Of a DNA stretch of 64,000 nt, positions 50,431-59,706 are shown in pieces (position 1 is the first letter of the stretch; every line of letters starts with the position of its first letter). The notes beneath the pieces were generated by a model. The model saw only the letters and a program-made list of their open reading frames with translations, was not told where the DNA came from and searched no databases. A program made the position numbers and the translations under genes. The stretch is from Ga0077555 sp041397775 (GTDB lineage: Bacteria > Pseudomonadota > Alphaproteobacteria > Rhizobiales > Hyphomicrobiaceae), in NCBI GenBank assembly GCA_041397775.1, contig JAWKWB010000002.1, positions 124,001 through 188,000 on the forward strand, in the 5' to 3' direction.

Positions 50431-51255
50431 CTACTTCGCAAGTTCGCGCGAGCGCCGCGTCGCCGCTGCGATCGCTTCCGTCATCAAGGGCTGCAAGCCA
50501 TTTTCCGCCATGAGCACCTGTAGTGCGGCGTAGGTCGTGCCATTGGGCGAGGTGACGTTCTTGCGCAGCTGTTCGGCCGGGAGATCCGAGCGGAACAACA
50601 GTTCACCCGAGCCGGCAACCGTCCAGCGCGCGAGTTTCTGGGCGAGATCGGGCGCCAGTCCCGCCTTCACGCCCGCTTCCGCCAGGCACTCCGTCAGGTA
50701 GAACACGTAGGCCGGGCCCGAACCGGAGACGGCCGTCACGGGATCGATCAGGCCTTCGTCGTCCACCCAGGCCACCTCGCCGATGGCGCGCAGCAGCCCA
50801 TCACACAGCTCCTTCTGCCCCGATGTCACGTGCGCGTTGGCGGCCGCCACCGTTATCCCGCGCCCCACCGAAGCCGGCGTATTGGGAATCGAGCGGACGA
50901 CGGCAATGCCCTTCGCCAGATGCTGCTCGAAAGAGGCGATGGTCTTTCCGGCGGCAATCGACAGCACCACGGTATCGGGGCCTGCGAGCTTGGCCAGTGC
51001 CGGAAAAACGTCGTCCATGATCTGCGGCTTGACCGCCATCAGCAGAACGGCCGGCGGCCTTTCCTTCGGCTCGACCTTGGCCACGTTCGCAATGCCGTGC
51101 CTGGACAGCAGATTGCGGATCGGCTCGGGCGGCGCGGGGTCCTGCACCACGATCCGCTTAGGATCGAGGCCGTTCTCGAGCCAGCCGGCGAGCATGGCGC
51201 CCCCCATGTTGCCGGCCCCCGCAAGCACCAGGTCGCCATCGAGCTTGATCGACAT
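50431..51255 (-). CDS. proC: Pyrroline-5-carboxylate reductase
   Basis: A 274-residue NAD(P)H-dependent enzyme for the last step of proline synthesis. DLVLAGAGNMGGAMLAGWLE is the dinucleotide motif; VVRSIPNTPASVGRGITVAA, VTAVSGSGPAYVFYLTECLA and KNVTSPNGTTYAALQVLMAE (the ProC signature TSPGGTT with Asn in place of Gly) follow. ATG 51255 has GGAG 7 bases upstream. The longer open frame to 51321 lacks support. Confidence 0.95.
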   Translation of the reverse strand: MSIKLDGDLVLAGAGNMGGAMLAGWLENGLDPKRIVVQDPAPPEPIRNLLSRHGIANVAKVEPKERPPAVLLMAVKPQIMDDVFPALAKLAGPDTVVLSIAAGKTIASFEQHLAKGIAVVRSIPNTPASVGRGITVAAANAHVTSGQKELCDGLLRAIGEVAWVDDEGLIDPVTAVSGSGPAYVFYLTECLAEAGVKAGLAPDLAQKLARWTVAGSGELLFRSDLPAEQLRKNVTSPNGTTYAALQVLMAENGLQPLMTEAIAAATRRSRELAK

Positions 51256-51467
51256 TCCACACTCCAGGTCTGGGGTTGGGAACCCGGTCGGAGACGCCTC
51301 AGGGGCGCCCACGCCGGGCATTCTACCTCCAAGACTAGGACAGCCGGGCGTGGAGTGCGAGGCCGAAAACGCAGGGCGCGCGGCGATGATTTCCTCGAGG
51401 GCAGCAGTTGCCAGTCGCGGAGGGCGGACGCGCCTGCGTCCACGTCATGCGCGACAGCGTGCAGGCC

Positions 51468-51698
51468 TTACAGCCACGTGCAGACGCGGCCCTGCGCCTT
51501 GTTCTTCGCGTTATGGCAGCGCAGGAGCTTTCCGCACGAATGCTTCCCCGTGAGAGTCTTGCCGCTCTCCAGCACACCCTCGGGCCAAAGCGCGAGGCTC
51601 GCCTTCGCGGCGTCGAGCGGGCAGGACTTCGCCTGGGCGGCGCCTGCGCTGCCCACGACGGCGGCGACCGTGGCAAGGACGAGGACGAGTTTTCGCAT
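51468..51698 (-). CDS. Small exported cysteine-containing protein
   Basis: A 76-residue protein with a signal peptide (LVLVLATVAAVVGSAGAAQA) and a mature part of about 53 residues with four cysteines (KSCPLD, HSCGKLLRCHNA and VCTWL), likely in two disulfides. GGAGAG precedes the ATG. Family unknown. Confidence 0.7.
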   Translation of the reverse strand: MRKLVLVLATVAAVVGSAGAAQAKSCPLDAAKASLALWPEGVLESGKTLTGKHSCGKLLRCHNAKNKAQGRVCTWL

Positions 51699-51894
51699 GG
51701 CGTGCTCTCCGGTTTTCGGCGTCAGGGCGGTTCGCGGCGACATGGACGAGCCCCGTCCGATGGGCGCTGAATGTTCTTCAGCACGCAGATTGTAGGCCCA
51801 ATTGTTTGACGAATTCCAAAAGCAGGCGCGCCCGCAGCCGAAGGCGGGCAGCAAGGCCCGGGATGGTCGAGGCCTGAGGGGAAGGCGCACAATG

Positions 51895-51921
51895 AAAAAC
51901 GGAGCGCGCGTGCGCTCCGTT
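51895..51921 (-). terminator. Intrinsic terminator after the pmtA-like gene
   Basis: Perfect 10-bp stem AACGGAGCGC / GCGCTCCGTT with a 4-base loop. On the minus strand it continues into TTTTT, 32 bases after the stop at 51953. Confidence 0.88.
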
Positions 51922-51952
51922 CATCAAATCCGGCCTGCCGCGCGGTGCGCGA

Positions 51953-52657
51953 TCAGGAGACGGAGGCTGCCTTCTCGAAGCTGAGCATCGTGAACAGCCC
52001 CCAGGGGCGCAGCGCCTTGCGGTCGACGACGTGCAGATTGTCGCACACCATCACGCGCGACATGTCGAAGACGGGATGCCAGCCAAGCTTGTCACCGAAC
52101 GGGGCCATGCGCCGCTCCACCCAGCCGCGGACGCCATCGTCCTGGCTGAAGTGATTGACGAGGATGACCTGGCCACCCGTGCGGCACACGCGCGCCAACT
52201 CGCGCATCACCTTGTCGGGGTCGGGAACGACCGTGATGGTGTACATGGCCACCACCGTGTCGAAGGTCTCGTCGGGGAACTTGAGTTCGCCCGCGTCCAT
52301 CTCGTGCAGGCCCTTGACGTGGGTGAGGCCCTCGGCCTCCACCTTCTCACGGGCCTTCTCCAGCATCTCCGGCGACAGGTCGATGCCCTCGATGTCCAGG
52401 TGCTGTTGGTAGTACTGCAGCGACAAGCCGGTGCCCACGCCGACCTCGAGCACGCTGCCCTTGCGCTTGTTGATCACTTCAACCGCGTGGCGACGGCCCT
52501 CGGTCGTGAAACGACCGAACGTGTTGTCGTAGAAAGGGGCCCAACGACGGTAGGCGCTGCGGACCGCGCGCTCGTCCATCTTGGCCTCACGCAACGGAAA
52601 ACCCGCGCCGGGCTTGGGTGAACGGTCCGGGTCTCCGGAACGCAACATCGACGTCAT
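51953..52657 (-). CDS. Phosphatidylethanolamine N-methyltransferase-like (PmtA type)
   Basis: A 234-residue class I SAM methyltransferase. The core matches bacterial PmtA: AVRSAYRRWAPFYDNTFGRF, GSVLEVGVGTGLSLQYYQQH, EGIDLSPEMLEKAREKVEAE, VVAMYTITVVPDPDKVMREL and RVMVCDNLHVVDRKALRPWG. PmtA methylates phosphatidylethanolamine to phosphatidylcholine at the membrane, a trait common in this class. The start at 52657 has GGGAG; an alternative at 52579 begins right at the conserved region and would give 208 residues, nearer the usual length. A strong terminator follows. Confidence 0.88.
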   Translation of the reverse strand: MTSMLRSGDPDRSPKPGAGFPLREAKMDERAVRSAYRRWAPFYDNTFGRFTTEGRRHAVEVINKRKGSVLEVGVGTGLSLQYYQQHLDIEGIDLSPEMLEKAREKVEAEGLTHVKGLHEMDAGELKFPDETFDTVVAMYTITVVPDPDKVMRELARVCRTGGQVILVNHFSQDDGVRGWVERRMAPFGDKLGWHPVFDMSRVMVCDNLHVVDRKALRPWGLFTMLSFEKAASVS

Positions 52658-52746
52658 AACGCTCCCGCTCCTCGTCTCAAAACCATGCTCAATGCCTGCC
52701 GATGCAAACGGACGCGCCGTTATGTCCGCAAGCGGTTGACAACTTG

Positions 52747-53973
52747 CTACCGTGTCTGAAGCGCCGGCTTAAGGTTAACAACCGACGCCATGTCTTCGGG
52801 GAGATCCTCACCGGCCCGACGCACGCGTGCGATCCAGCCCCCACCGAGAACGCGCGCATGCGCGTCGCCGCTGGAGTAGAGGACACATGCCTGACCTGCA
52901 GCCAATCCGAGTTCCCCCGTATGCAGTTGCACGACTACGTTTCCATCGACCTTGGCCAGATGTGCCTCCTGAGGCGGCCGTGTCGAGCGTACCCGGGCAT
53001 GCACGACTTGGTTGATGTCGCAGGCCTCGTCGAGGCGCACGTCATCCAACCAATTTATCTCCCTTAACAGGATTTCGCGCGTCTGCAAGAGGTCGCGCGG
53101 TCCCACGATCACGCGGCGCGACTCAGGATCGACACGGACGACGAACAACGGCTCGCCCTGTGCGATGCCCAGGCCGCGGCGCTGGCCGATGGTGAAATTG
53201 ACGATGCCGGCGTGCCGTCCCAGCACCCGCCCGTCGACGTGGACGATTTCGCCCGGCTCGGCGGCGCCAGGGCGCAGCCGCTCGATCACGTCGGTGTAGC
53301 GGCCCGTCGGCACGAAGCAGATGTCCTGGCTGTCCGGCTTCGATGCGACGGGCAGCGACAGGGCCTCCGCGAGCCGGCGTACATCCGGTTTGTGCAGCGT
53401 TCCCAGGGGGAAGCGCAGATAGTCGAGCTGCGCGCGCGTCGTCGCGAACAGGAAGTAGCTCTGGTCGCGGTCGGGGTCGGCGGCCCGATACATGGCAGCC
53501 CCCGTGGGTGTCATGCGCCGCTCGACGTAATGGCCCGTGGCCAGGGCCTCCGCCCCGAGTTCCCGCGCCGCCGCGAGCAGATCCGTGAACTTGACCGTCT
53601 GATTGCACAGCACGCACGGGATCGGCGTCTCGCCGGCCAGATAACTGTCCACGAAGCGGTCGATCACTTCTGCGCGGAAGCGGCTCTCGTAGTCGAAAAC
53701 GAAGTGTGGAATTCCCAGCGTGTCAGCCACCCGCTGCGCGTCCCGGATGTCCTGGCCCGCACAGCAGGCCCCGCGCTTCTGCACGGCGGCGCCGTGGTCG
53801 TAGAGCTGCAGCGTGATGCCGACGACGTCATAGCCCTGGTGCTTGAGCACGCCCGCGACCACCGAGGAATCGACACCGCCGGACATGGCGACGACCACGC
53901 GACCGCCCGCCGATACGCCCTCGAGCCGTGGCAGGGCCGATGCGATGTCGCTGATGTCGGGGATCTCGTTCAT
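52747..53973 (-). CDS. mnmA: tRNA-specific 2-thiouridylase
   Basis: A 408-residue enzyme that thiolates U34 of Lys, Glu and Gln tRNAs. VVVAMSGGVDSSVVAGVLKH is the PP-loop; ETPIPCVLCNQTVKF holds one catalytic cysteine; LPVASKPDSQDICFVPTGRY holds the second; GIVNFTIGQRRGLGIAQGEP is the central signature. The first 20 residues (NEIPDISDIASALPRLEGVS) extend before the PP-loop, as often in alphaproteobacteria. The longer frame to 54069 has no support. Confidence 0.95.
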   Translation of the reverse strand: MNEIPDISDIASALPRLEGVSAGGRVVVAMSGGVDSSVVAGVLKHQGYDVVGITLQLYDHGAAVQKRGACCAGQDIRDAQRVADTLGIPHFVFDYESRFRAEVIDRFVDSYLAGETPIPCVLCNQTVKFTDLLAAARELGAEALATGHYVERRMTPTGAAMYRAADPDRDQSYFLFATTRAQLDYLRFPLGTLHKPDVRRLAEALSLPVASKPDSQDICFVPTGRYTDVIERLRPGAAEPGEIVHVDGRVLGRHAGIVNFTIGQRRGLGIAQGEPLFVVRVDPESRRVIVGPRDLLQTREILLREINWLDDVRLDEACDINQVVHARVRSTRPPQEAHLAKVDGNVVVQLHTGELGLAAGQACVLYSSGDAHARVLGGGWIARVRRAGEDLPEDMASVVNLKPALQTR

Positions 53974-54186
53974 TTTGCTCGCGGTTCGTGCGCCGGCTCC
54001 AGGCTGCGTGGCTTTCCACCCCGGACACAAGCCGGCATCCGGCGCGAGACGGTCTCGCTGGCCCTTCACATACGATCGGGAACCCGCCTCTACAAGAGGT
54101 GAGTGCGCGCGGCACCGGTCCGGGCGGGCCAGGAATTTTGCTCCAGGGCGTGCAAGAAACGCCCGAGGCCGCTGTGCTGGGCCAGC

Positions 54187-56076
54187 TCAACGGCACGTTC
54201 CCGAGCGCAGGCTGGCACGATCGGCCTCCGTCAGAAGCCCGATCTGTGCGCGTTGGTTGATTTCGCTGCACGAAGCCGTCGGAGCCTTCGTCTGGGACGC
54301 TTGGGCGTTGCCGTCGCTCGCCGAAACGCAGCGCCCCCCGACTCGGCTCTGTCCGGACGGGCACTCCAGGCTGCAGATCGCCTCCCGCGTCCCCTTCAGT
54401 GCGGCAAGCGAGTCCTGCGTGGGGGAGCCGTCGAAACGCAGGCTGGCCAGCCGGGCGAAGCGCAGCAGCGCCGTACGGTCCACATCGCCCCACGTGCCGC
54501 TGCCGGTCTGGGATAGGCAGCCCAGGCGCGCGAGTTCGCGCCTGAGGTCGCTGTGCAGGGTCGCGGCGGCGCGCGCCTCCGCCTCCCTGGCGCGTTGCTC
54601 GGTGGCTGCTTTGTCGGCCGTGGCCTTCTCGGCCGCAGCCTTTGCGGCCGCGGCACGTTCCGCCTCTGCCCGGCCGGCGGTTTCCTCGCGCGCCCTGGCA
54701 TCGGCGGCAGCACGTACGGCGGCCGCCTTCTCGGCTGCGGCTTTCGCGGCGACCGCCTGCTCACGGGCGGCCTTTTCGGCCGCAGCACGGGCCCGCCGTA
54801 GCGCCTCCTCGGCTTCCGCCACCGTCGGTGTCGGACCGCTGGCGGGCGAGCGCTCCACGGCCACGTTGCTGTTCGGGATCACGGCGGTGCCGCGCGGCAG
54901 CACGGCAAACAGGAACAGCGCCGCCACGACCACGAGGCCGCCGCCCGCCAGTGCCATGCGCTGCATCGACCAGCGCTGCGGTGGCAGGCCCGGGATCGGC
55001 CCGCTCTGCGGTGCCGCGTCGGCCAGTGCGTCGATACCCGCGGGCCCGGATGCCGGTGCCAGGGGCTTGGACGGCGTGCCGCTCGCGACCGCCGCGGGAT
55101 TGGCGGCTGGCCCGCCGGCGCCGGCACCGCCTGCCGTCGGGCCCGAACCGGAGACGGCCGTCACGGGATACGTCGATGGGGCGCCTGCTTGCTCCAGATA
55201 GGTGCCGCGGAACAGCTTCTGGCGCCATTCCCGGATATTCTGTGGCCGCTCGCGCGGGCGCAGGCTGAGCGACCAGTCGAGCCCCTCCAGGAAATCCATG
55301 CGATAGTCACCGTTGGCGAACGCCACCGCCGGCCGCATCAGGTCGTCGAGCATGCGCTCGGTGGCCTCGTTGGGTGGATTGCCGGCGACGGCCCTGTAGA
55401 GCGTCGCGCCGAAGGCGTAGATATCTGTCCATGGTCCCTGCTGGCGCCCGTCGGTGGCATACTGCTCCTGGGGCGAGTAGCCCTGCTTGACGATGCCAGT
55501 TACCGTGCCCGTCATCTCCGTCACGACGCGGCGCGAGGCTCCGAAATCCAGGATCACCGGCGTGCCGTCGGCGCGCACGATGATGTTGTCGGGCGCGATG
55601 TCGCGATGCAGGTAGGCGGTGTCGTGCAGCATCTCCAGGGCATTGAGCACGGGCGCGGCGATGCGGTCGATCTCGAACTGGGAGGGTTGCCGGCCGAGTT
55701 CGGCCAGCCACTGCTTCAGCGAGGGCCCGACCTCGTACTTCATCACCGTGTAGGCGGTGCCGTGCGCCTCGAACACGTTGAGCACGCGCACGATGGCGGC
55801 ATGGTCGAAGCGCGCCAGCGTGCGTGCCTCGCGGATGAAGGAGGCGAGCAGCCGCTCGAACAGCGGCCGGTCGCCCTCCGTGCGGGCCCGGACCGAGTGC
55901 GTGGCGTCGCGCATGCCGAACTGGGCGGGATAGTATTCCTTGATGGCCACGGGCGTGGCGAGGCCGATGTCGAAGGCTTCGTAGGTGATGCCGAAGCCCC
56001 CCGAGCCGATCACGCGCTCGATCCGGTACTTGCGGTCGAGCACCGTGCCTTGCTGGAGGACGTGGCGGTAGTCCAT
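54187..56076 (-). CDS. Membrane Ser/Thr protein kinase with C-terminal peptidoglycan-binding-like domain
   Basis: A 629-residue bitopic kinase. Kinase domain at about 15-290: glycine loop GSGGFG (24-29), Lys46 in VAIKEYYP, catalytic HRD (157-159) with Asn164, DFG (177-179). A Pro/Ala linker follows, then a membrane helix at 374-396 (MALAGGGLVVVAALFLFAVL), then an Ala/Glu/Lys coiled-coil region (about 420-505). The C-terminal part (510-569; LRRELARLGCLSQTGSGTWG, DVDRTALLRF) resembles small peptidoglycan-binding-like domains, with added cysteines. The coiled coil and domain would face the periplasm. This suggests a cell-wall-sensing kinase. Targets unknown; no phosphatase is beside it. Confidence 0.88.
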   Translation of the reverse strand: MDYRHVLQQGTVLDRKYRIERVIGSGGFGITYEAFDIGLATPVAIKEYYPAQFGMRDATHSVRARTEGDRPLFERLLASFIREARTLARFDHAAIVRVLNVFEAHGTAYTVMKYEVGPSLKQWLAELGRQPSQFEIDRIAAPVLNALEMLHDTAYLHRDIAPDNIIVRADGTPVILDFGASRRVVTEMTGTVTGIVKQGYSPQEQYATDGRQQGPWTDIYAFGATLYRAVAGNPPNEATERMLDDLMRPAVAFANGDYRMDFLEGLDWSLSLRPRERPQNIREWRQKLFRGTYLEQAGAPSTYPVTAVSGSGPTAGGAGAGGPAANPAAVASGTPSKPLAPASGPAGIDALADAAPQSGPIPGLPPQRWSMQRMALAGGGLVVVAALFLFAVLPRGTAVIPNSNVAVERSPASGPTPTVAEAEEALRRARAAAEKAAREQAVAAKAAAEKAAAVRAAADARAREETAGRAEAERAAAAKAAAEKATADKAATEQRAREAEARAAATLHSDLRRELARLGCLSQTGSGTWGDVDRTALLRFARLASLRFDGSPTQDSLAALKGTREAICSLECPSGQSRVGGRCVSASDGNAQASQTKAPTASCSEINQRAQIGLLTEADRASLRSGTCR

Positions 56077-56236
56077 CGAACCCTTCCGATCGAACCGGTG
56101 GTGCTGGCCGCCCCTTGCGGCCCCACGTCCCCCGATTCTGCCACACCGATCCTAGCCGTATTCCTGCCAGCCGTTGCAACCTGCTTCGCGGGGGGAGTGC
56201 TTCGAGTGGACGCTCGAGCCCTCACCCCGGCGCCCC

Positions 56237-57346
56237 TCACCAGCCCGCGCGGGCGACGCGCTCGGCCAGCGTGGCGAGCTGCTCGACCGAAGCCAGCAGC
56301 CGCGCGATCTCCAGAAATTCTCCGGGCCGATGGGCCTCGCCGATGTCGCCAGGACCCAGCACGACGCAGGGGGCAATCGGCTGCAACTCGCAGGCATCCG
56401 TCCCGAAAGGCACGGTGATCGCCGCCTTGCCCGTCACCTCCGAGCATAGTCGGATTAGCGGATGATTGCTCGGCGTCTCGGGCGGGAGGCCCTCGCGCGC
56501 CACGTCGAGCGCGAGCCCGGAGCGCTCCGCGGAGACGCGCACCTTGGCGACGATGGGCTCGGGGTCGATGCTGGCGCTGTAGCGGAACTTGATGCGCACC
56601 GTCGCCTTCGGCACGGTCATGTTCACGGGCGCGCCGTGGTTGTCGATCGTGCAGTTGAAATCGCTGAACACGGGGTCGTAGGCGGCATCGTGGAAGGCTG
56701 GATCGTCGCGCAGCTGCTCGTGAATGGCCTTCATGTCGGCGAGAAATGCCACGAGATCCCAGTTCGCGTTGCGGCCTATGCCGGTGCTGCTGTGGGCCTG
56801 CACGCCGGTGGCGACGGCCACGAAATTGATGCTGCTGCGATGTCCGCGCACGGGCACCATGCCCGTCGGCTCCGCCACCAGGATCGCCGCCGGCTTTGCC
56901 CGCCGCACCAGTTCCGAAGAGGTGGTGATCAGCCGTGCGCCTTGCTTCGTCGTCTCCTCGTCCGTCGTGACGAGGAGGGTAATGGGCACGTCGTCCGGCA
57001 GCCTCTTGGCGGCCTCGATGCAGGCGGCGAGCGGTCCTTTCATATCCGTACTGCCCAGGCCATGCAGGCGCCCGTCGGCAATGCGTCCCGACCACGGATC
57101 GTCCTGCCAGCCGGTATCGGGCACGGTGTCCATGTGTCCCGAAAGGGCAAGCCCGCCCCCCATCGGCCCCTTGTGCGCGACGAGCGCGCGTTTCGCCACG
57201 CCGGCTGGATCCGTGTAGTCCAGTCGCTCGATCTCGAAGCCGGGCAGCGCCTGCTCGATCAGGTCCGCGACCGCGATGTTCGAGACGGAGCTGCGGCTGT
57301 CGATGGCGACCATGGCGGCAGCGAGCGCGACGACGGGATCGGTCAT
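56237..57346 (-). CDS. ArgE/DapE-type M20 deacylase (acetylornithine deacetylase-like)
   Basis: A 369-residue M20 peptidase-fold enzyme: GLALSGHMDTVPDTGWQDDP (first metal His and Asp), LHGLGSTDMKGPLAACIEAA (bridging Asp), LLVTTDEETTKQGARLI (catalytic Glu and metal Glu), then VATGVQAHSSTGIGRNANWD and ITVPFGTDACELQPIAPCVV. It fits ArgE, which hydrolyses N-acetylornithine. Many alphaproteobacteria use ArgJ instead, so a different acyl-amino acid is possible. The start at 57346 has AGGA 8 bases before. Confidence 0.88.
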   Translation of the reverse strand: MTDPVVALAAAMVAIDSRSSVSNIAVADLIEQALPGFEIERLDYTDPAGVAKRALVAHKGPMGGGLALSGHMDTVPDTGWQDDPWSGRIADGRLHGLGSTDMKGPLAACIEAAKRLPDDVPITLLVTTDEETTKQGARLITTSSELVRRAKPAAILVAEPTGMVPVRGHRSSINFVAVATGVQAHSSTGIGRNANWDLVAFLADMKAIHEQLRDDPAFHDAAYDPVFSDFNCTIDNHGAPVNMTVPKATVRIKFRYSASIDPEPIVAKVRVSAERSGLALDVAREGLPPETPSNHPLIRLCSEVTGKAAITVPFGTDACELQPIAPCVVLGPGDIGEAHRPGEFLEIARLLASVEQLATLAERVARAGW

Positions 57347-57497
57347 GGCGGGGTCCTGAGGCTTGTGGGTGGCGGCCTCACGCGAGGCCGCCTCGGCACC
57401 CCTCATACGATGCGCACCGGGCGGCGGCAAAGTCCCGTTCGCAGCCCCGGGCGCCCCGCGCGCCCCGCGCGCCCCGAGCCCGCGCGTCCGGCAAGAA

Positions 57498-58151
57498 TTA
57501 GAAGCGTTCCGGCAGCTTGTCCGAGACGTGCCGTCCCGCGCCCCGTGCGATGGCCGCATCGATGGCGGGCAGGATCTCCGCCGCCGACGGCACGACGATG
57601 AAGCGCACCTCGAGCCCGCTGCGAATGAACGCCTCCTGCTTCATGTGCTCGAGCAGCGCCAGCAACGGGTCCCAGAACTTCTCGATGTTGGCGAGGACGA
57701 TCGGCTTGTCGTGCTGGCCGAGTTGCGACCACGTGAGCTGCTCGATCAGTTCCTCCAGCGTGCCGATGCCGCCGGGCAGCGCCACGAAAGCATCCGAATG
57801 CTCGAACATCAGCCGTTTGCGCTCGTGCATGTCGCGGGTGATGATCACCTTGTCGACATCGCGCAGCAGGTGCTCCTTGCGCGAGAGGAATTCGGGAATG
57901 ATGCCCGTGACGAGGCCGCTGTGGCCGAGGGCGGCCCTGGCGACTTCGCCCATCAGGCCGAGACCGCCGCCGCCATAGACGAGGCGCCGGCCCGATTCGG
58001 CGAGCGTGCGCCCCAGATGCCTGGCGGCTTGCACGTAGGCGGGGCTCTTTCCTGGACCAGAGCCGCAGAAGACGCAGACGCTGCGGGCTTCGAGTGCGAA
58101 TTCCCGTGCCGGGACCGATGTTTCCTGCTGGGTGGCGGTGGGATGGGGCAT
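57498..58151 (-). CDS. LOG family protein (cytokinin riboside 5'-monophosphate phosphoribohydrolase-like)
   Basis: A 217-residue Rossmann-like protein. SVCVFCGSGPGKSPAYVQAA, RRLVYGGGGLGLMGEVARAA and DAFVALPGGIGTLEELIEQL (PGGxGTxxE) are the full LOG signature. LOG enzymes release the base from nucleotide monophosphates. In bacteria the role ranges from cytokinin production to nucleotide salvage. ATG 58151 follows AGAAGG. Confidence 0.92.
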   Translation of the reverse strand: MPHPTATQQETSVPAREFALEARSVCVFCGSGPGKSPAYVQAARHLGRTLAESGRRLVYGGGGLGLMGEVARAALGHSGLVTGIIPEFLSRKEHLLRDVDKVIITRDMHERKRLMFEHSDAFVALPGGIGTLEELIEQLTWSQLGQHDKPIVLANIEKFWDPLLALLEHMKQEAFIRSGLEVRFIVVPSAAEILPAIDAAIARGAGRHVSDKLPERF

Positions 58152-58414
58152 GGCAGCCTTCTCGTTCTCCTTGACGTGCCTCGGGTGGGTCGACCGTGCA
58201 CGATTTCCGTCACGGTCTGGCACTATATCGTGCCCATGGGGATGAATTGGGGCGGGCGACGCGACATACAAGCGTGCATACGGAACGAGGATGGTGCAAA
58301 AGGTAAATTTCGATTAACTTGCCGCTCATTTTTAGTGTTATTCGTGAGCCTTGTGTCTCAAGAAGCTGTTTTCGAAAGAGTTTGCGGCTTGGGTTGCGGG
58401 TTATGGGGGATGTG

Positions 58415-59703
58415 ATGTGGGCGAAGTCGAGCCGGACGCAGGCGCAAGGCACGTCCGGGCGTGCAGCGTCGCGATTGCGCGGGAGTGCGGTCGCGGTGGC
58501 CGTGCTGCTCGCCCTGTCCGTGGCCGGCGACGCGCTCGCGCAAAGTCCGCCCGGTCCCTCGCCGGCAGCCCCTGCGGAGCCTGGCATTTGGGACGGCCTC
58601 ACCAAGTGGCTCGAGCAGGCGGAGCGCGACTATACCCGCGAGGTCGAGCGCAAGTTGACGATCCCGCCGCCTGCGCGTGTCGGCAGTCCGGTGCAGGCGA
58701 CGGCCCCAAAAGCCGGCAATGGCGGTGCCGTGCCGCATTCCGCGACGCCGCCACCCGCGAGCAGTGTTGCCGGCGGCTGGTGGGATCGCCTTCGCGCCTG
58801 GTTCTGGAAAAGTGAACGGGACTATCGTCGCGAAGTCGTGCGCCCATTGACGACCTCGCCGGCGGCATCGGGACCGGCCGCGAGCGTGTCTGCGCCGGAA
58901 ACGGCCGCCTCGCCGCAGCCCGGCGTCGTGCAGGCGGTGCCAGTCACGCCGCCGACATTGGACGACGGCGCGTCGGCTCCGGGGCGCCCGGCCGAAGAGG
59001 CGCAGCAGGCGGAGGCGGCTCGCAAGGCCGAGGAAGCCCGGCAGGCCGCAGCGAAACGCGCGGAGGACGCCCGTCAGCGCGCCGAGGCGCAGCAGGCGGA
59101 AGCGGCGCGCAAGGCCGAGGAAGCCCGGCAGGCCACCGCGAAACGCGCGACGAACTGCGGCGCGCGGAACTGCGACGCAAGGCCCGGATCGCGGAGGCCG
59201 AACAAAAAGCCCCCGCGCTCGAGCCTCCGGTCACGGCTGCGCAACCCTCCCCTCCCGTCGCGGCCGATCGTGCGCCGGCGGCGCCTCGTCCCGCAATGCC
59301 CGTACCGATGGACGACATCGCAATGCAGGCGGCCGAGGATGCCGCCGACGCCCTCGCTACCGCCCGTCGGCGGCTGGCGTCGCGACCACCGGCCAAGGCT
59401 GCACCCGTGGTCGAGCAGGGGAGCCAGGAGCCGCGCACGGCGCGCCCGCGGCGGCGCAACCTCGTGGCGAGCCGAGGCCGCCGCCACCGCCCCGCCTGTC
59501 GTCGCGCCGGCCACAGGATCACGCCGCCCGGCTGGTATGTCGTGCGTGCCGGCGATTCGGTGTGGCGCATCGCGGATTTGCACTATGACGACGGCAGTCT
59601 CTATCCGCTCATCATGCAGGCGAACAGGCGGACGGGCGAGAACATGCTCATCCACCCCTGCCAGAAGATCCGCATTCCCCGCCAGAAACCAGCGCGGCGC
59701 TGA
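58415..59703 (+). pseudogene. LysM-domain exported protein, frameshifted
   Basis: An exported protein whose frame is broken near 59150. The N-terminal frame has a signal region (VAVAVLLALSVAGDALAQSP), a duplicated module (WDGLTKWLEQAERDYTREVE and WDRLRAWFWKSERDYRREVV), and an Ala/Glu/Lys-rich repeat (AEAARKAEEARQAAAKRAED, repeated once). After KRA the coding continues in another frame (RDELRRAELRRKARIAEAEQ) to PMDDIAMQAAEDAADALATA and ends in a LysM domain: WYVVRAGDSVWRIADLHYDD, GSLYPLIMQANR. Loss of one base in the GC-rich run around 59148-59153 explains it. A further disturbance between 59430 and 59525 is possible. It may be a sequencing error. LysM binds peptidoglycan. Confidence 0.75.
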
Positions 59704-59706
59704 TGC

